In this document: piece after piece, positions 51,991 to 61,258 of the stretch
Position numbering within the stretch: the stretch's first letter is position 1
Layout: every line of letters starts with the position of its first letter
Position numbers and translations under genes: made by a program
The notes under the pieces: model-generated
Seen by the model: the letters and a program-made list of their open reading frames with translations, nothing else
Database searches by the model: none
Told to the model about the DNA's origin: nothing
Assembly (NCBI GenBank): GCA_043721435.1
Contig: JAYSQR010000021.1
Span: 1 to 64,000, forward strand
Length of the DNA: 64,000 nucleotides
DNA from: VFJL01 sp043721435
Lineage (GTDB): Bacteria > Pseudomonadota > Gammaproteobacteria > Burkholderiales > Nitrosomonadaceae
Direction: 5' to 3'

Positions 51991-52967
51991 GATGCCACCA
52001 ATCCTTGAGCGTCGAACACGTTTTCAAAAAGAATGGTACTCAGATAACGTTCGCCGGAATCAGGCAGAATGACAACGATGATTTTGCCCGCGTTTTCCGG
52101 TCGCCTGGCCTGGCGTACCGCCGCCGCTACCGCAGCACCGCATGAAATACCGGAGATGATGCCTTCCTCACGCGCAAGGCGGCGTGCGTAGAGAATCGCC
52201 TCTTCGTTGCTGACCTGCTCGATTTCATCCACCAGCGAGAGATCCACGTTCTCCGGGATGAAACCCGCACCGATGCCTTGAATCTTGTGCGGCGCAGGTT
52301 GCAGCGGCTCATCGGCACGCTGTTGGCTGAGCACCGGACTGGCCGATGGCTCGACCGCAACCGCAACAATTGCCTTGCCTCTAGTTTTTTTGAGATAGCG
52401 TGAAACGCCGGTGATGGTGCCGCCGGTACCCACGCCAGCGACAAAAATATCAACGGCGCCGTCGGTATCATTCCAGATTTCCGGTCCCGTGGTTTGTTCG
52501 TGGATGGCCGGGTTGGCAGGGTTCTTGAACTGCTGCAGCAAAACATATCGACCGGGATCGGAAGCGACGATCTCCTCGGCTTTCTCGATTGAGCCTTTCA
52601 TGCCGCGCGCACCTTCCGTCAGAACCAGTCTGGCGCCGTAGGCAAGCAGCAGCTTGCGGCGCTCCAGACTCATAGTTTCCGGCATGGTCAGGGTCAGTGG
52701 CATGCCGCGTGCAGCAGCGACGAACGCCAGCGCAATGCCGGTGTTGCCGCTGGTCGGCTCCACCAGTTCTTTGCCGGGGCCGAGCAGTCCGCGGCGCTCT
52801 GCATCTTCGACCATCGCTGCGCCAATGCGGCATTTGACGGAGTAACCGGGATTGCGCCCCTCGATTTTCGCCAGCACTGTCGCGGGCGCGCCATCGGTGA
52901 TACGGTTGAGCCGGACCAGCGGGGTGTGGCCGATGGATTGCGTGTTATCCTTGAACCAGTGTGACAT
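51987..52967 (-). CDS. cysK: Cysteine synthase A
   Basis: A 326-residue PLP enzyme making cysteine from O-acetylserine and sulfide. IGHTPLVRLNRI near residue 12, the PLP Lys in SVKCRIGAAMV near 44 (the Cys after Lys is typical of CysK), PTSGNTGIALA near 71, GVGTGGTITGV near 178 and SGISCGAAVAAA near 270 are intact. Expressed with cysE, so both steps of the pathway form one unit. A second synthase, CysM, is at 63.0 kb. Confidence 0.96.
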   Translation of the reverse strand: MSHWFKDNTQSIGHTPLVRLNRITDGAPATVLAKIEGRNPGYSVKCRIGAAMVEDAERRGLLGPGKELVEPTSGNTGIALAFVAAARGMPLTLTMPETMSLERRKLLLAYGARLVLTEGARGMKGSIEKAEEIVASDPGRYVLLQQFKNPANPAIHEQTTGPEIWNDTDGAVDIFVAGVGTGGTITGVSRYLKKTRGKAIVAVAVEPSASPVLSQQRADEPLQPAPHKIQGIGAGFIPENVDLSLVDEIEQVSNEEAILYARRLAREEGIISGISCGAAVAAAVRQARRPENAGKIIVVILPDSGERYLSTILFENVFDAQGLVAS

Positions 52968-53123
52968 TGAGGTACCTTTTTCTTGACGGACGGCAGGCCG
53001 ACGCTTTCACGTCGCCGATGTTAACCAGTCAGATAAACAATTGCAACGCTTCCTAAAGTCTCGCCATCGCAGATTGCAGATTGGTTATAATTCGCCTGTT
53101 GAATTTAATGTAAAATGACAGCC

Positions 53124-53504
53124 ATGCAGAAAACCATGTTGCAAGCCAAATTGCATCGGGTACGCGTGACGCGCTCGGAGCTGGATTATGAAGGTTCGTG
53201 CGCGATTGACGATGTGCTGCTTGACGCCGCTGGTATCCGTGAGTACCAGCAGATCGAAATCTACAACATCACCAATGGTGAACGTTTCACCACCTATGCC
53301 ATTCGCGCCCAGCGCAATTCGGGGATAATCTCGGTAAACGGTGCTGCCGCCCACAAGGCCAGCCCAGGGGATATTCTGATCATTGCGGCCTATGCAATCT
53401 ATTCCGAGCCGGAACTGCGCCTTTATCAACCGCGACTGGTCTACGTGAATGAGATGAATCTCATCATCGATCAGCGCGGCAGCGTCCCAGTACAAGCAGC
53501 CTGA
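53124..53504 (+). CDS. panD: Aspartate 1-decarboxylase
   Basis: A 126-residue self-processing enzyme that makes beta-alanine for coenzyme A. YEGSCAID near residue 22 has the Gly-Ser bond that is cleaved to give the pyruvoyl group; KLHRVRVT and YNITNGERFTTYAI are family motifs. Homologues begin MQ(K/R)TML, so I choose ATG 53124 over 53115 or 53136. No panB or panC nearby. Confidence 0.96.
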   Translation: MQKTMLQAKLHRVRVTRSELDYEGSCAIDDVLLDAAGIREYQQIEIYNITNGERFTTYAIRAQRNSGIISVNGAAAHKASPGDILIIAAYAIYSEPELRLYQPRLVYVNEMNLIIDQRGSVPVQAA

Positions 53505-53536
53505 TCTGGTTCCGTACTGCTCGGGATGTAGAACTC

Positions 53537-54292
53537 CTACCTGGCACCGGCTCCCTTGAGGAGTTTTACCACCTCCTGGTGCTGGTATTTCGATGCCAGT
53601 GTCAACGCGGTGGCACCATTGACAGCCTTGGCGTTCACCTCGGGCTTGGCGGCGAGCAGCGCGTGCACTACTCTCAGGTGGCCCATCTGCGACGCCAGCA
53701 TCAATGCATTGGCGCCGTTGCTGAGCTGGGCGTTCACATCGGCCTTGGCGGCAAGCAATATTTGCACTATCTGCCAGCGCCCCTCCTGTGATGCCTGCAT
53801 CAACGCCGTGAGGCCGTCATTCCTGCGGGCGGCTACATCAGCCCCGGCGGCGAGCAACGCCTGCACTACCTGCCGGTGTCCTTTCTGCGACGCAACGATC
53901 AATGCGGTATTGCCATCGGCCGCCTTGGCGTTTACATTGGCCTTGGCTTCAAGCAGTATTTGTACTGCCTCATGAAAACCGCTTTGCGATGCTGCCATCA
54001 GCGCAGTGACTCCATCGTTTGCTGCGGCGTTCACATCGGCTTTAGCGGCGAGCAGCGCTTCCACTATCTCTTCATGGCCATTTTCCGATGCCGCCATCAA
54101 TGCCGTGATGCCATTGTTTGCTTTGGCATTCACATTGGCCCTGGCAGCGAGCGCTGCCTTGATCCCTGGAAGATTACCTTTTCCGGCTGCGGTGATGAGA
54201 CCGCTGTCTTTCATGTTGGCCCAGGTGCTTGTTGAAGCACAAAACAGAGCCACTAGCATGCTCAGCATCTGTATATGTTTGCGCCTAATCAT
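53537..54292 (-). CDS. Exported ankyrin-repeat protein
   Basis: 251 residues with a signal peptide (about residues 1-26, cleavage after TWA) and seven ankyrin repeats of 33 residues filling the rest. Most repeats follow the pattern DGxTALMxASxxGHxxVVxxLLxAKADVNA with unusual Ala-rich linkers. The protein is presumably periplasmic and binds other proteins. ATG 54292 has GGAGG at good spacing; ATG 54310 would lengthen the N-region by six residues. Partner unknown; such genes can be exchanged with other bacteria. Confidence 0.85.
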   Translation of the reverse strand: MIRRKHIQMLSMLVALFCASTSTWANMKDSGLITAAGKGNLPGIKAALAARANVNAKANNGITALMAASENGHEEIVEALLAAKADVNAAANDGVTALMAASQSGFHEAVQILLEAKANVNAKAADGNTALIVASQKGHRQVVQALLAAGADVAARRNDGLTALMQASQEGRWQIVQILLAAKADVNAQLSNGANALMLASQMGHLRVVHALLAAKPEVNAKAVNGATALTLASKYQHQEVVKLLKGAGAR

Positions 54293-54619
54293 CCCGCTCC
54301 TCCTTTTCATGAAACATATTTGAAATTAATCGAAGCTGTTGCAGACATAAAGTCGGGCTCCCCAACTGTTGTGACATATCGACGGCTAATCGCATGCTCG
54401 ATGCTGGAATTGGCGGATCTTTGACCAGTCATGGGGAGGAAATGCGGACAGCGTAAGATATTAGCGTTGATAAGGAGTTATTGCCAAGCTGTTATTGGCT
54501 GGTTAAGACGGGCTAAGTTATAATAGCGGCCTTTTCAGAGAGACTTCACTATTTCTTGATGTTGCTGTAAGAGAGAGCATTGTAGTTCTCAATCAACTAA
54601 ATAAGATGGGATTGCCGAA
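54293..54619. promoter_or_regulatory. Intergenic stretch with a strong plus-strand promoter at its right end
   Basis: About 330 bp without a gene. A promoter is visible at 54495-54524: -35 TTGGCT, 18-bp spacer, and a consensus -10 TATAAT at 54519-54524, which would start a transcript near 54531. The rest, upstream of the ankyrin gene on the other strand, shows nothing else. Confidence 0.55.
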
Positions 54620-54826
54620 ATGAGGTTTCAGCAGGGAAAAAGTATGGTTCGTTGGCTAGCTCTTATGCCAATGGCACTTGCCTTAGGTCTTGCCGGAAAC
54701 TTTGGGTTCTTCGCAGAGCACTTTATCTCGACTGAGAAACTTACTTTTCCCCCACCCATTAATGGAAATTTGCCGCGGGAGAGCCCCGTATGGGGGTTGC
54801 ATCACGATATGCTAGACTGTTGCTAG
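54620..54826 (+). CDS. Possible small secreted or membrane peptide, 68 residues
   Basis: Not recognised. The peptide has a basic start and a hydrophobic stretch (about residues 11-28, LALMPMALALGLAG) like a signal peptide, then 40 residues without motifs ending in two Cys. It lies about 90 bases behind a good promoter. It may be a real small exported protein, the 5' stump of a longer gene, or a chance frame in a transcribed leader. The end of the frame has no conserved look. Confidence 0.35.
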   Translation: MRFQQGKSMVRWLALMPMALALGLAGNFGFFAEHFISTEKLTFPPPINGNLPRESPVWGLHHDMLDCC

Positions 54827-54847
54827 TTGCAGGTTTGTTGTTCAGCT

Positions 54848-54853
54848 TATAAT
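54848..54853 (+). promoter_or_regulatory. TATAAT -10 box before the decayed cyclic-di-GMP gene
   Basis: A consensus TATAAT at 54848-54853 lies about 40 bp upstream of the GTG at 54895, which follows an AGGAGAAGG. The best -35 (TTGCAG, 54827-54832) is only 15 bp away, so this is a weak call. It suggests that the damaged gene and the following HDOD gene may still be transcribed. Confidence 0.35.
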
Positions 54854-54894
54854 TCGCCGAATTCCTGAGAATGGCAGGAGAAGGCTAGGCTATC

Positions 54895-55559
54895 GTGAGT
54901 GATCTAGTCTCTTTCAAATCCCTATCGCTGCTGACTGATTTCACCGTGCGCATTGATGCGGACAGTATCATCCGGCAGGCATCAGCACCATCCCAGGAAT
55001 TTCTTGAGCTGGCCACAAGCCCGGTGGGGGAGGCGCTCAGGTTCTTCATTCAGCCCGAGGACATGTCAATATTCACGGCGGCGAAAGATAAGGTGGCACT
55101 CACCGGGGGAAAGCAGTCGTTTGTTTGCCGCCTGCTGCGGCAGCGCGTGTTGCCGGTATGGGTGGATTGCCATATCCTGCGCATGGAAGGGCGCGACGAA
55201 TATGTCTTTGTTGCCTATGATGCTTCGCATTGGAAGGAAAACGAAGCCCGGCTTTCTCATCTTTCCACCCACGATGCCCTTGCCAGGCAGAGGGCTGCTC
55301 AGTGACCGGATCAGTGTCGGTATCAATACCGCCAGTCGCGGAAACAATAATCTTGTCATCCTTTTCCTTAACCTGAACGGATTCAAAAAAATAAATGATT
55401 CGCTTGGCTGCGGGATTGGGGTTGCTGGTGGTGGCAGAAGGGGTGGAAACTGAAGAGTCGTTGGAATTTCTCAAATTGAAAGGCTGTGATCTGGTCCAGG
55501 GATATCTCACCGGCAGGCCGATGGATGCCGCCGCTTTTCGGGAAAAATTTATACTATGA
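54895..55559 (+). pseudogene. Collapsed PAS-GGDEF-EAL gene with internal deletion
   Basis: Three pieces of one former gene in different frames. 54895-55280: PAS-like domain and the entry to GGDEF (LSHLSTHDAL). From about 55281 the next frame reads LPGRGLLSDR-like sequence through NGFKKINDSLG, the first third of a GGDEF domain; an 8-base loss at 55280 explains the shift. From about 55400 a third frame reads IRLAAGLGLLVVAEGVETEE to the end, the last third of an EAL domain. The GGDEF active site and the EAL catalytic core are missing. Its TGA overlaps the start of the HDOD gene by 4 bp, so the pair was once coupled. Confidence 0.8.
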
Positions 55560-56980
55560 CAACACTGATATCAACTCTTAATGATGGAAAAGCCGGATTC
55601 TTTGCGCTCTTACGCAAGCGCATGGAAGAAAAGGGAGATTTTCCCGCCCTGTCAAAATCAGTGCAAAATTTTTCCGAAATGACACGGGACGAGAATTTTA
55701 GTATCACGGATATCACCGGCATCATATTAAGCGATTTCGCCTTGACACAGAAGGTAATCCGGTTGGCCAACTCCGTCATGTATGCGTCAATCGGTGGGGA
55801 AATAACGACCATCAGCAAGGCGGCTATGATCATCGGATCTGACGCGCTCTCGTATCTCGTACTTAGCGTGCGGTTGGTGGATACGCTTTCCAGCAGCGCG
55901 CCCGACTCTGTAGCGGCTCGCGCGGAAATGACACAGGCGCTGCTGGCTGGCGATATTGCCAGAGAGATTGCGGCGAAGGCTCACATAAAAAACGCCGAAG
56001 AAGCTGTTGTATGCGCGCTTATGCATCATCTTGGCCGTTTGCTTGTAGTATTTTACTTCCCCGAGGAATGGTCCAGGGTAGAGGAGGTTTCTGCAAGCAG
56101 GTCCCTGTCAAAGAACGAGGCGGCACTGGAGATCATTGGCGTGACGTTGGATGAAATTTCGCAAGAGTTCGCCAAAAACTGGCGCTTGCCCAAGAAGATT
56201 GCCGACAGCATGATGAGTCCGCCTTCAGTTGTTGCGACCACTATTCCCGGTTCCCCGGGTTGGCTCAGAATGATGGCCAGTTTTGCAGGGGAAGCGGCGG
56301 CGACGCTAACCCAAAAGGTTGCCGGCAATGATTTGACGGAACTCGCGTCCCTTTACAGCAATGCTTTGCTGGTTCCGGTCGAAACCATCATGGAATCGGT
56401 GAATCTCGCTATTAACGATGCAAGGGGGTCCTCCATTCTGGAGGCTGTCAGCATGCCGCATGGCAAGCCGGCTGATTCCATCAAGCAACTGGACGCAGGT
56501 GTGCGTGAGACCATGAATGCACTGGGCAGAGGGGCGAATTTCGGCAATATATTGAACCTGGTGCTCGAAACCATATATGGCGGCATGGGTTTCAACCGCG
56601 TGGCTGTTTTTCTGCGCGATGGTGATGCTTTCAAGGGCAGGGTGGGTTTTGGTAATGCGATGCCTGAAACGCTGCCGAATCTGTCTTTCCCCGAAGCCTA
56701 TGTGACCGATGTGTTCCATTTAGCGCTGGCCAACAATACGGATGTGTTCATCGCAGATGTTACTGAGCCCAAGTCGGCGGCAAGCATACCGTCTTGGCTT
56801 ACCGAAACGCTGCCTGATGTCCGGGCTTTCATCCTGCTGCCGATGAACCTGAACGGGTGCTCCATCGGGTTACTGTATGGTGATTGGAGGAAGAGTACTA
56901 CAGAGTTGGTCGAGCAAGATGAGATGGTGCTGATGCGCTCGCTCAGGGATAATTTGATGAAGTCGCTTGGCTCGAAATAA
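55556..56980 (+). CDS. HDOD-GAF domain signalling protein
   Basis: 474 residues. The N-terminal HDOD domain (about 15-215: FPALSKSVQNF, FALTQKVIRLANS, ALMHHLGRLL) is a helical domain related to HD phosphohydrolases but without the metal-binding residues, often found in cyclic-di-GMP and stress signalling. A GAF-like domain follows (about 330-465, ILNLVLETIYGGMGFNRVAVFLRD). Start ATG lies in the stop codon of the collapsed cyclic-di-GMP gene, suggesting that the two worked together. Target unknown. Confidence 0.85.
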   Translation: MTTLISTLNDGKAGFFALLRKRMEEKGDFPALSKSVQNFSEMTRDENFSITDITGIILSDFALTQKVIRLANSVMYASIGGEITTISKAAMIIGSDALSYLVLSVRLVDTLSSSAPDSVAARAEMTQALLAGDIAREIAAKAHIKNAEEAVVCALMHHLGRLLVVFYFPEEWSRVEEVSASRSLSKNEAALEIIGVTLDEISQEFAKNWRLPKKIADSMMSPPSVVATTIPGSPGWLRMMASFAGEAAATLTQKVAGNDLTELASLYSNALLVPVETIMESVNLAINDARGSSILEAVSMPHGKPADSIKQLDAGVRETMNALGRGANFGNILNLVLETIYGGMGFNRVAVFLRDGDAFKGRVGFGNAMPETLPNLSFPEAYVTDVFHLALANNTDVFIADVTEPKSAASIPSWLTETLPDVRAFILLPMNLNGCSIGLLYGDWRKSTTELVEQDEMVLMRSLRDNLMKSLGSK

Positions 56981-57051
56981 ATTAATTAACTCAATTCGCA
57001 TAATCCGGCGCGATCATTGTGCGGATTTCTGATGCATCCGGGCCAATCGTA

Positions 57052-58365
57052 ATGAAATTTATTGATCTCCCATCTGTCCATAGCGCCCAGGGCATAGTGC
57101 GTCTGCCCGGTTCCAAGAGTATTTCCAATCGCATCCTGTTGCTTGCTGCGCTTGCGGAAGGGGTTACCCATGTGCATGATCTGCTTGCTTCCGACGACAC
57201 GGTACGGATGCTGGATGCGCTTAAGGCTCTGGGTGTGCCCATCGTTCGGACCAGCAACAATGATTATCGGGTGCAGGGTATAGGCGGGCAATTTCCGCTG
57301 CGTTTTCCGGTTACTGAGGCAGATCTGTTTCTGGGGAATGCCGGCACGGCTTTTCGTCCGCTCACCGCCGTGCTGGCACTGGCGCAGGGGCACTATCGGC
57401 TTTCCGGCGTGCCGCGCATGCATGAGCGCCCCATCGGCGATCTGGTGGATGCGCTACGGCAATTGGGCGCAGAGATAACCTATCTCGGCAATGAAGGTTT
57501 TCCGCCGCTGGAAATAAACCATGCCCGCATACATGCGGGCATGGTGACAGTGAAGGGTAACGTTTCCAGCCAATTTCTGACTGGTTTGCTGCTGGCATTG
57601 CCCCTATCCGCGCCGGTTGCTGGTGAAACGCTGACGGTAGCGGTGACGGGAGAGCTGATTTCACGGCCTTATGTCGAGCTGACCATCGCCCTGATGGCGC
57701 GTTTCGGCGTGCAGGTCGAGCACGAGGAATGGCGACGCTTCACCCTGCGCGGCGGGCAGCGTTACCGCAGTCCCGGCGAAATATTTGTCGAAGGCGATGC
57801 CTCTTCTGCTTCCTATTTTCTTGCTGCCGGTATCATCGGCGGCGGCCCGGTGCGGGTGGAAGGAGTGGGCCGGGGCAGTCTGCAGGGCGATGTATATTTC
57901 GCTGCAGCGCTGGAGCAAATGGGGGCAGGCATTACCCTGGGAGATAACTGGATCGAGGCGCGTGCACCACAATCAGGGCGGCTCCGGGCAATAGATCTTG
58001 ACTGCAATCATATCCCCGATGCTGCCATGACGCTGGCAGTGGTGGCCTTGTTTGCCGACGGCATTACCGTGCTGCGCAATATCGCCAGTTGGCGGGTGAA
58101 GGAAACCGACCGGCTTGCGGCGATGGCCAAGGAACTGCGCAAACTGGGCGCGACGGTGGAAGAAGGGGCGGATTTTCTGCGCATCACGCCGCCGGCGGCA
58201 CAGCTTGTCGCGCATGCGGCGATTGATACTTACGACGATCACCGCATGGCCATGTGTTTCTCACTGGCATCTTTGGGTACGCCAGTGCGCATCAACGATC
58301 CGGATTGTGTGGTCAAGACTTTTCCCGATTATTTCAAGAAATTTGCGGCAATAGTCAGGGGCTGA
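57052..58365 (+). CDS. aroA: 3-phosphoshikimate 1-carboxyvinyltransferase (EPSP synthase)
   Basis: A 437-residue shikimate-pathway enzyme. LPGSKSISNRILLLAALAEG near residue 16, LFLGNAGTAFRPLTAVLAL near 92 (the PEP-binding region) and the C-terminal DDHRMAMCFSLASLG are signatures. The NAGTA form is that of class I glyphosate-sensitive enzymes. ATG 57052 is chosen over GTG 57019 because the family starts just before LPGSKS. cmk and rpsA follow, the common order. Confidence 0.96.
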   Translation: MKFIDLPSVHSAQGIVRLPGSKSISNRILLLAALAEGVTHVHDLLASDDTVRMLDALKALGVPIVRTSNNDYRVQGIGGQFPLRFPVTEADLFLGNAGTAFRPLTAVLALAQGHYRLSGVPRMHERPIGDLVDALRQLGAEITYLGNEGFPPLEINHARIHAGMVTVKGNVSSQFLTGLLLALPLSAPVAGETLTVAVTGELISRPYVELTIALMARFGVQVEHEEWRRFTLRGGQRYRSPGEIFVEGDASSASYFLAAGIIGGGPVRVEGVGRGSLQGDVYFAAALEQMGAGITLGDNWIEARAPQSGRLRAIDLDCNHIPDAAMTLAVVALFADGITVLRNIASWRVKETDRLAAMAKELRKLGATVEEGADFLRITPPAAQLVAHAAIDTYDDHRMAMCFSLASLGTPVRINDPDCVVKTFPDYFKKFAAIVRG

Positions 58366-58404
58366 ACTGGTATGGCTTTACCTGTGTAAATATTGAGGTT
58401 ATGC

Positions 58405-59082
58405 ATGAATATAAAGGATATTCCGGTGATCGCGATTGACGGCCCTTCCGCTTCCGGCAAGGGTACGGTGGCACAGCGGGTGGCGGAAAAGCTGGGGTTT
58501 CATTATCTCGACAGCGGCGCACTTTATCGTCTGGTAGCGCTCGCGGCCATGCGCGCAGAGGTCGATCTGACCGACGAGACGGCGTTGGCTGACATCGCCA
58601 GAGACCTTGCTGTCGTTTTTGCCGGTGCGAAGATCCAACTGCAAGGTGAGGATGTCACCGACGCCATCCGTGCTGAGGCCTGCAGCAACGGGGCTTCCAG
58701 GATTGCCGCCTATCCCCGGGTCAGAACAGTGTTATTGCAGCGGCAGCGGGCATTCCGCCAGCTTCCCGGCCTGGTGGCGGATGGCCGCGACATGGGTTCG
58801 GTGGTGTTTTCCGACGCAGCCCTCAAGATTTTTCTTACTGCCAGCGCCGAGACACGCGCGCAGCGGCGCTATAAACAGTTGATGGAGAAAGGGATCGATG
58901 CTAATATCTCCACCCTTTTGCAGGATATCCGGGAGCGCGACGCGCGCGATAGCAATCGCAGCGTGGCACCCTTGCAACAGGGCACAGATGCAAGCTTGCT
59001 GGACACGACCTCGCTCAACATCACCCAGGCGGTGGATGAGGTATTGAGACAGTACGCCGAAATCCGCGCAAAGGCTGTTTGA
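58405..59082 (+). CDS. cmk: Cytidylate kinase
   Basis: A 225-residue kinase that phosphorylates CMP and dCMP. IAIDGPSASGKGTVAQRVAEKLGFHYLDSGALYR is split between the P-loop (residues 8-16) and the NMP site; VADGRDMGSVVF near 128 and TASAETRAQRRYKQL near 150 are further signatures. ATG 58405 has a GAGG at good spacing. Confidence 0.97.
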   Translation: MNIKDIPVIAIDGPSASGKGTVAQRVAEKLGFHYLDSGALYRLVALAAMRAEVDLTDETALADIARDLAVVFAGAKIQLQGEDVTDAIRAEACSNGASRIAAYPRVRTVLLQRQRAFRQLPGLVADGRDMGSVVFSDAALKIFLTASAETRAQRRYKQLMEKGIDANISTLLQDIRERDARDSNRSVAPLQQGTDASLLDTTSLNITQAVDEVLRQYAEIRAKAV

Positions 59083-59217
59083 TTACCATGGTGTGGTGCA
59101 CCGCCCCTGTTCGACAGGCAGGGAGCGAAGCCGGCCACGTATTCAGGCAAATTCATTAACCAACCAACCCCGCCAGATGATTGTTTGGGCGGGATTTCAA
59201 ACCAGGTATTTTTTACA
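59083..59217 (+). promoter_or_regulatory. rpsA leader
   Basis: 135 bp between cmk and rpsA. A six-base stem, CCCGCC with GGCGGG, lies about 59170-59194, just before the rpsA start. Autogenous control by S1 binding its leader is known in E. coli; the sequence here has a weak Shine-Dalgarno, which also fits that pattern, but no specific motif can be shown. Confidence 0.4.
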
Positions 59218-60933
59218 ATGACGACCGCTTCCCCCGCAACCAGCTCCCCAGAAAGTTTTGCCGCACTGTTTGAAGAAAGTCTCACGCGCCAAGAAATGCG
59301 CATAGGCGAAGTAATTACCGCCGAAGTTGTGCGTGTTGACTACAACATCGTAGTCGTGAACGCAGGACTCAAATCCGAAAGTTTTATCCCCGTTGAAGAA
59401 TTTAAGAATGACAAGGGCGAAATCGAGGTCAAGCCCGGTGATTTCGTCACCGTCGCGATCGAAGCCCTGGAAGATGGTTACGGCGAAACCCGTTTGTCGC
59501 GCGACAAGGCCAAGCGCCTGACTGCATGGCATGATCTGGAGAAAGCCATGGAAACCGGCGCCATCGTAAGCGGCATGGTGAATGGCAAGGTCAAGGGTGG
59601 TCTGACCGCAATGATTAACGGTATTCGCGCCTTCCTGCCCGGTTCGCTGGTGGATATCCGTCCGGTCAAGGACACTACGCCGTACGAAAACAAGGAAATG
59701 GAATTCAAGGTTATCAAGCTTGACCGCAAGCGCAACAATGTAGTGGTGTCACGCCGCGCAGTGCTGGAAGCAAGCCAGGGCGCAGACCGCCAGTCGTTGC
59801 TGGCAAATCTGCAGGAAGGGGCAGTGGTCAAGGGCATCGTCAAGAACATCACCGATTACGGTGCGTTCGTTGACCTGGGCGGGATAGATGGCCTGCTGCA
59901 CATTACCGATCTCGCCTGGCGGCGGGTAAAGCATCCTTCCGAAGTGATCAACGTCGGCGATGAAGTCACTGCCAAAGTGCTCAAATTCGATCAGGAAAAA
60001 AACCGCGTCTCGCTGGGGATGAAACAACTGAGCGAAGATCCATGGGTAGGTCTCTCCCGGCGCTATCCACAGGGTACCCGTTTGTTTGGCAAGGTCAGCA
60101 ATCTGACCGATTACGGTGCATTCGTTGAGATCGAACAGGGCATAGAAGGATTGGTGCATGTGTCCGAAATGGATTGGACCAACAAGAATATGTATCCTTC
60201 CAAGATGGTGCAACTGGGCGACGAAGTGGAAGTGATGATTCTGGAGATTGATGAAGAGCGCCGCCGTATTTCGCTGGGCATGAAGCAGTGCAAACCCAAT
60301 CCCTGGGAAGACTTTGCCATCAACCACAAAAAGGGCGACAAGGTGCAGGGGCAGATCAAGTCCATTACCGATTTTGGCGTATTTATCGGGCTGCAGGGCG
60401 GCATAGACGGACTGGTACATCTATCCGATCTTTCCTGGAATCAGCCGGGCGAGGAAGCGGTACGCAATTACAAGAAAGGCGATGAAATGGAAGCGATGGT
60501 CTTGTCCATTGACGTTGAGCGCGAACGCATTTCGCTGGGCATCAAGCAACTGGAAGGGGACCCATTCAACAGCTTCGTCGCGGTCAACGACAAGAACAGC
60601 ATCGTCAAGGGCACAGTAAAATCGCTGGATGCCAAGGGTGCAGTGATTGTGCTGGACAGCGATGTGGAAGGTTATCTGCGTGCGTCCGAAGTATCGCGCG
60701 ACCGGGTCGAGGATATTCGCAGCCACCTGAAGGAAGGCGATACGGTTGAGGCGATGATCATCAATGTTGATCGCAAGAACCGCAGCATCAATCTTTCCAT
60801 CAAGGCCAAAGACATGTCGGAGGAAACCGACGCAATGCAGAAGGTCACGACCGAAAGCCCACCCAGCTCTGGAACCACCAGCCTGGGCGCGCTGCTCAAA
60901 GCCAAGATGGACGTTAAAAATACTGAACAATAG
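59218..60933 (+). CDS. rpsA: 30S ribosomal protein S1
   Basis: A 571-residue mRNA-binding ribosomal protein with six S1 domains in tandem (about residues 25-90, 110-175, 190-260, 278-348, 365-435, 450-520); the first two are the diverged ribosome-binding pair. Motifs such as GIVKNITDYGAFVDLGGIDGLLH are typical of the RNA-binding repeats. The start ATG 59218 is preferred over an in-frame upstream ATG at 59185. Followed nine bases later by ihfB. Confidence 0.97.
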   Translation: MTTASPATSSPESFAALFEESLTRQEMRIGEVITAEVVRVDYNIVVVNAGLKSESFIPVEEFKNDKGEIEVKPGDFVTVAIEALEDGYGETRLSRDKAKRLTAWHDLEKAMETGAIVSGMVNGKVKGGLTAMINGIRAFLPGSLVDIRPVKDTTPYENKEMEFKVIKLDRKRNNVVVSRRAVLEASQGADRQSLLANLQEGAVVKGIVKNITDYGAFVDLGGIDGLLHITDLAWRRVKHPSEVINVGDEVTAKVLKFDQEKNRVSLGMKQLSEDPWVGLSRRYPQGTRLFGKVSNLTDYGAFVEIEQGIEGLVHVSEMDWTNKNMYPSKMVQLGDEVEVMILEIDEERRRISLGMKQCKPNPWEDFAINHKKGDKVQGQIKSITDFGVFIGLQGGIDGLVHLSDLSWNQPGEEAVRNYKKGDEMEAMVLSIDVERERISLGIKQLEGDPFNSFVAVNDKNSIVKGTVKSLDAKGAVIVLDSDVEGYLRASEVSRDRVEDIRSHLKEGDTVEAMIINVDRKNRSINLSIKAKDMSEETDAMQKVTTESPPSSGTTSLGALLKAKMDVKNTEQ

Positions 60934-60942
60934 AGGATGCTC

Positions 60943-61227
60943 ATGACGAAGTCTGAATTAATCTCCAGGCTTGCAGCGCGTTATCCGCAGCTGGTAGCGA
61001 AGGATGCCGAGCTGGCGGTGAAAATGATACTCGATGCCATGGCCAGAAGCCTGCTGCAGGGAGAGCGTATTGAAATCCGCGGGTTTGGCAGTTTTGACCT
61101 GAACTACCGTCCGCCGCGTGTGGGACGCAATCCGAAGTCAGGAGAAAAAGTGCGGGTGCCGGAAAAATATGTACCTCATTTCAAGGCTGGCAAAGAATTG
61201 CGCGAGCGAGTAGATCATAAGAACTGA
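60943..61227 (+). CDS. ihfB: Integration host factor subunit beta
   Basis: A 94-residue DNA-bending protein of the HU/IHF family. MTKSELISRLAARYPQ is the IHF-beta start, and GFGSFDLNYRPPRVGRNPKSGEKV is the DNA-contacting arm with the intercalating Pro. ATG 60943 is chosen with GAGG upstream. Follows rpsA as in E. coli. Confidence 0.97.
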   Translation: MTKSELISRLAARYPQLVAKDAELAVKMILDAMARSLLQGERIEIRGFGSFDLNYRPPRVGRNPKSGEKVRVPEKYVPHFKAGKELRERVDHKN

Positions 61228-61258
61228 AACGAATCGCAGACAAAAAGACGAATATAAT

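Noticed and set aside
52825..52850. CysK with Cys instead of Asp after the PLP lysine (SVKCR)
   Set aside because: E. coli-type CysK also has SVKCR; the SVKDR form is that of CysM. Not an anomaly.
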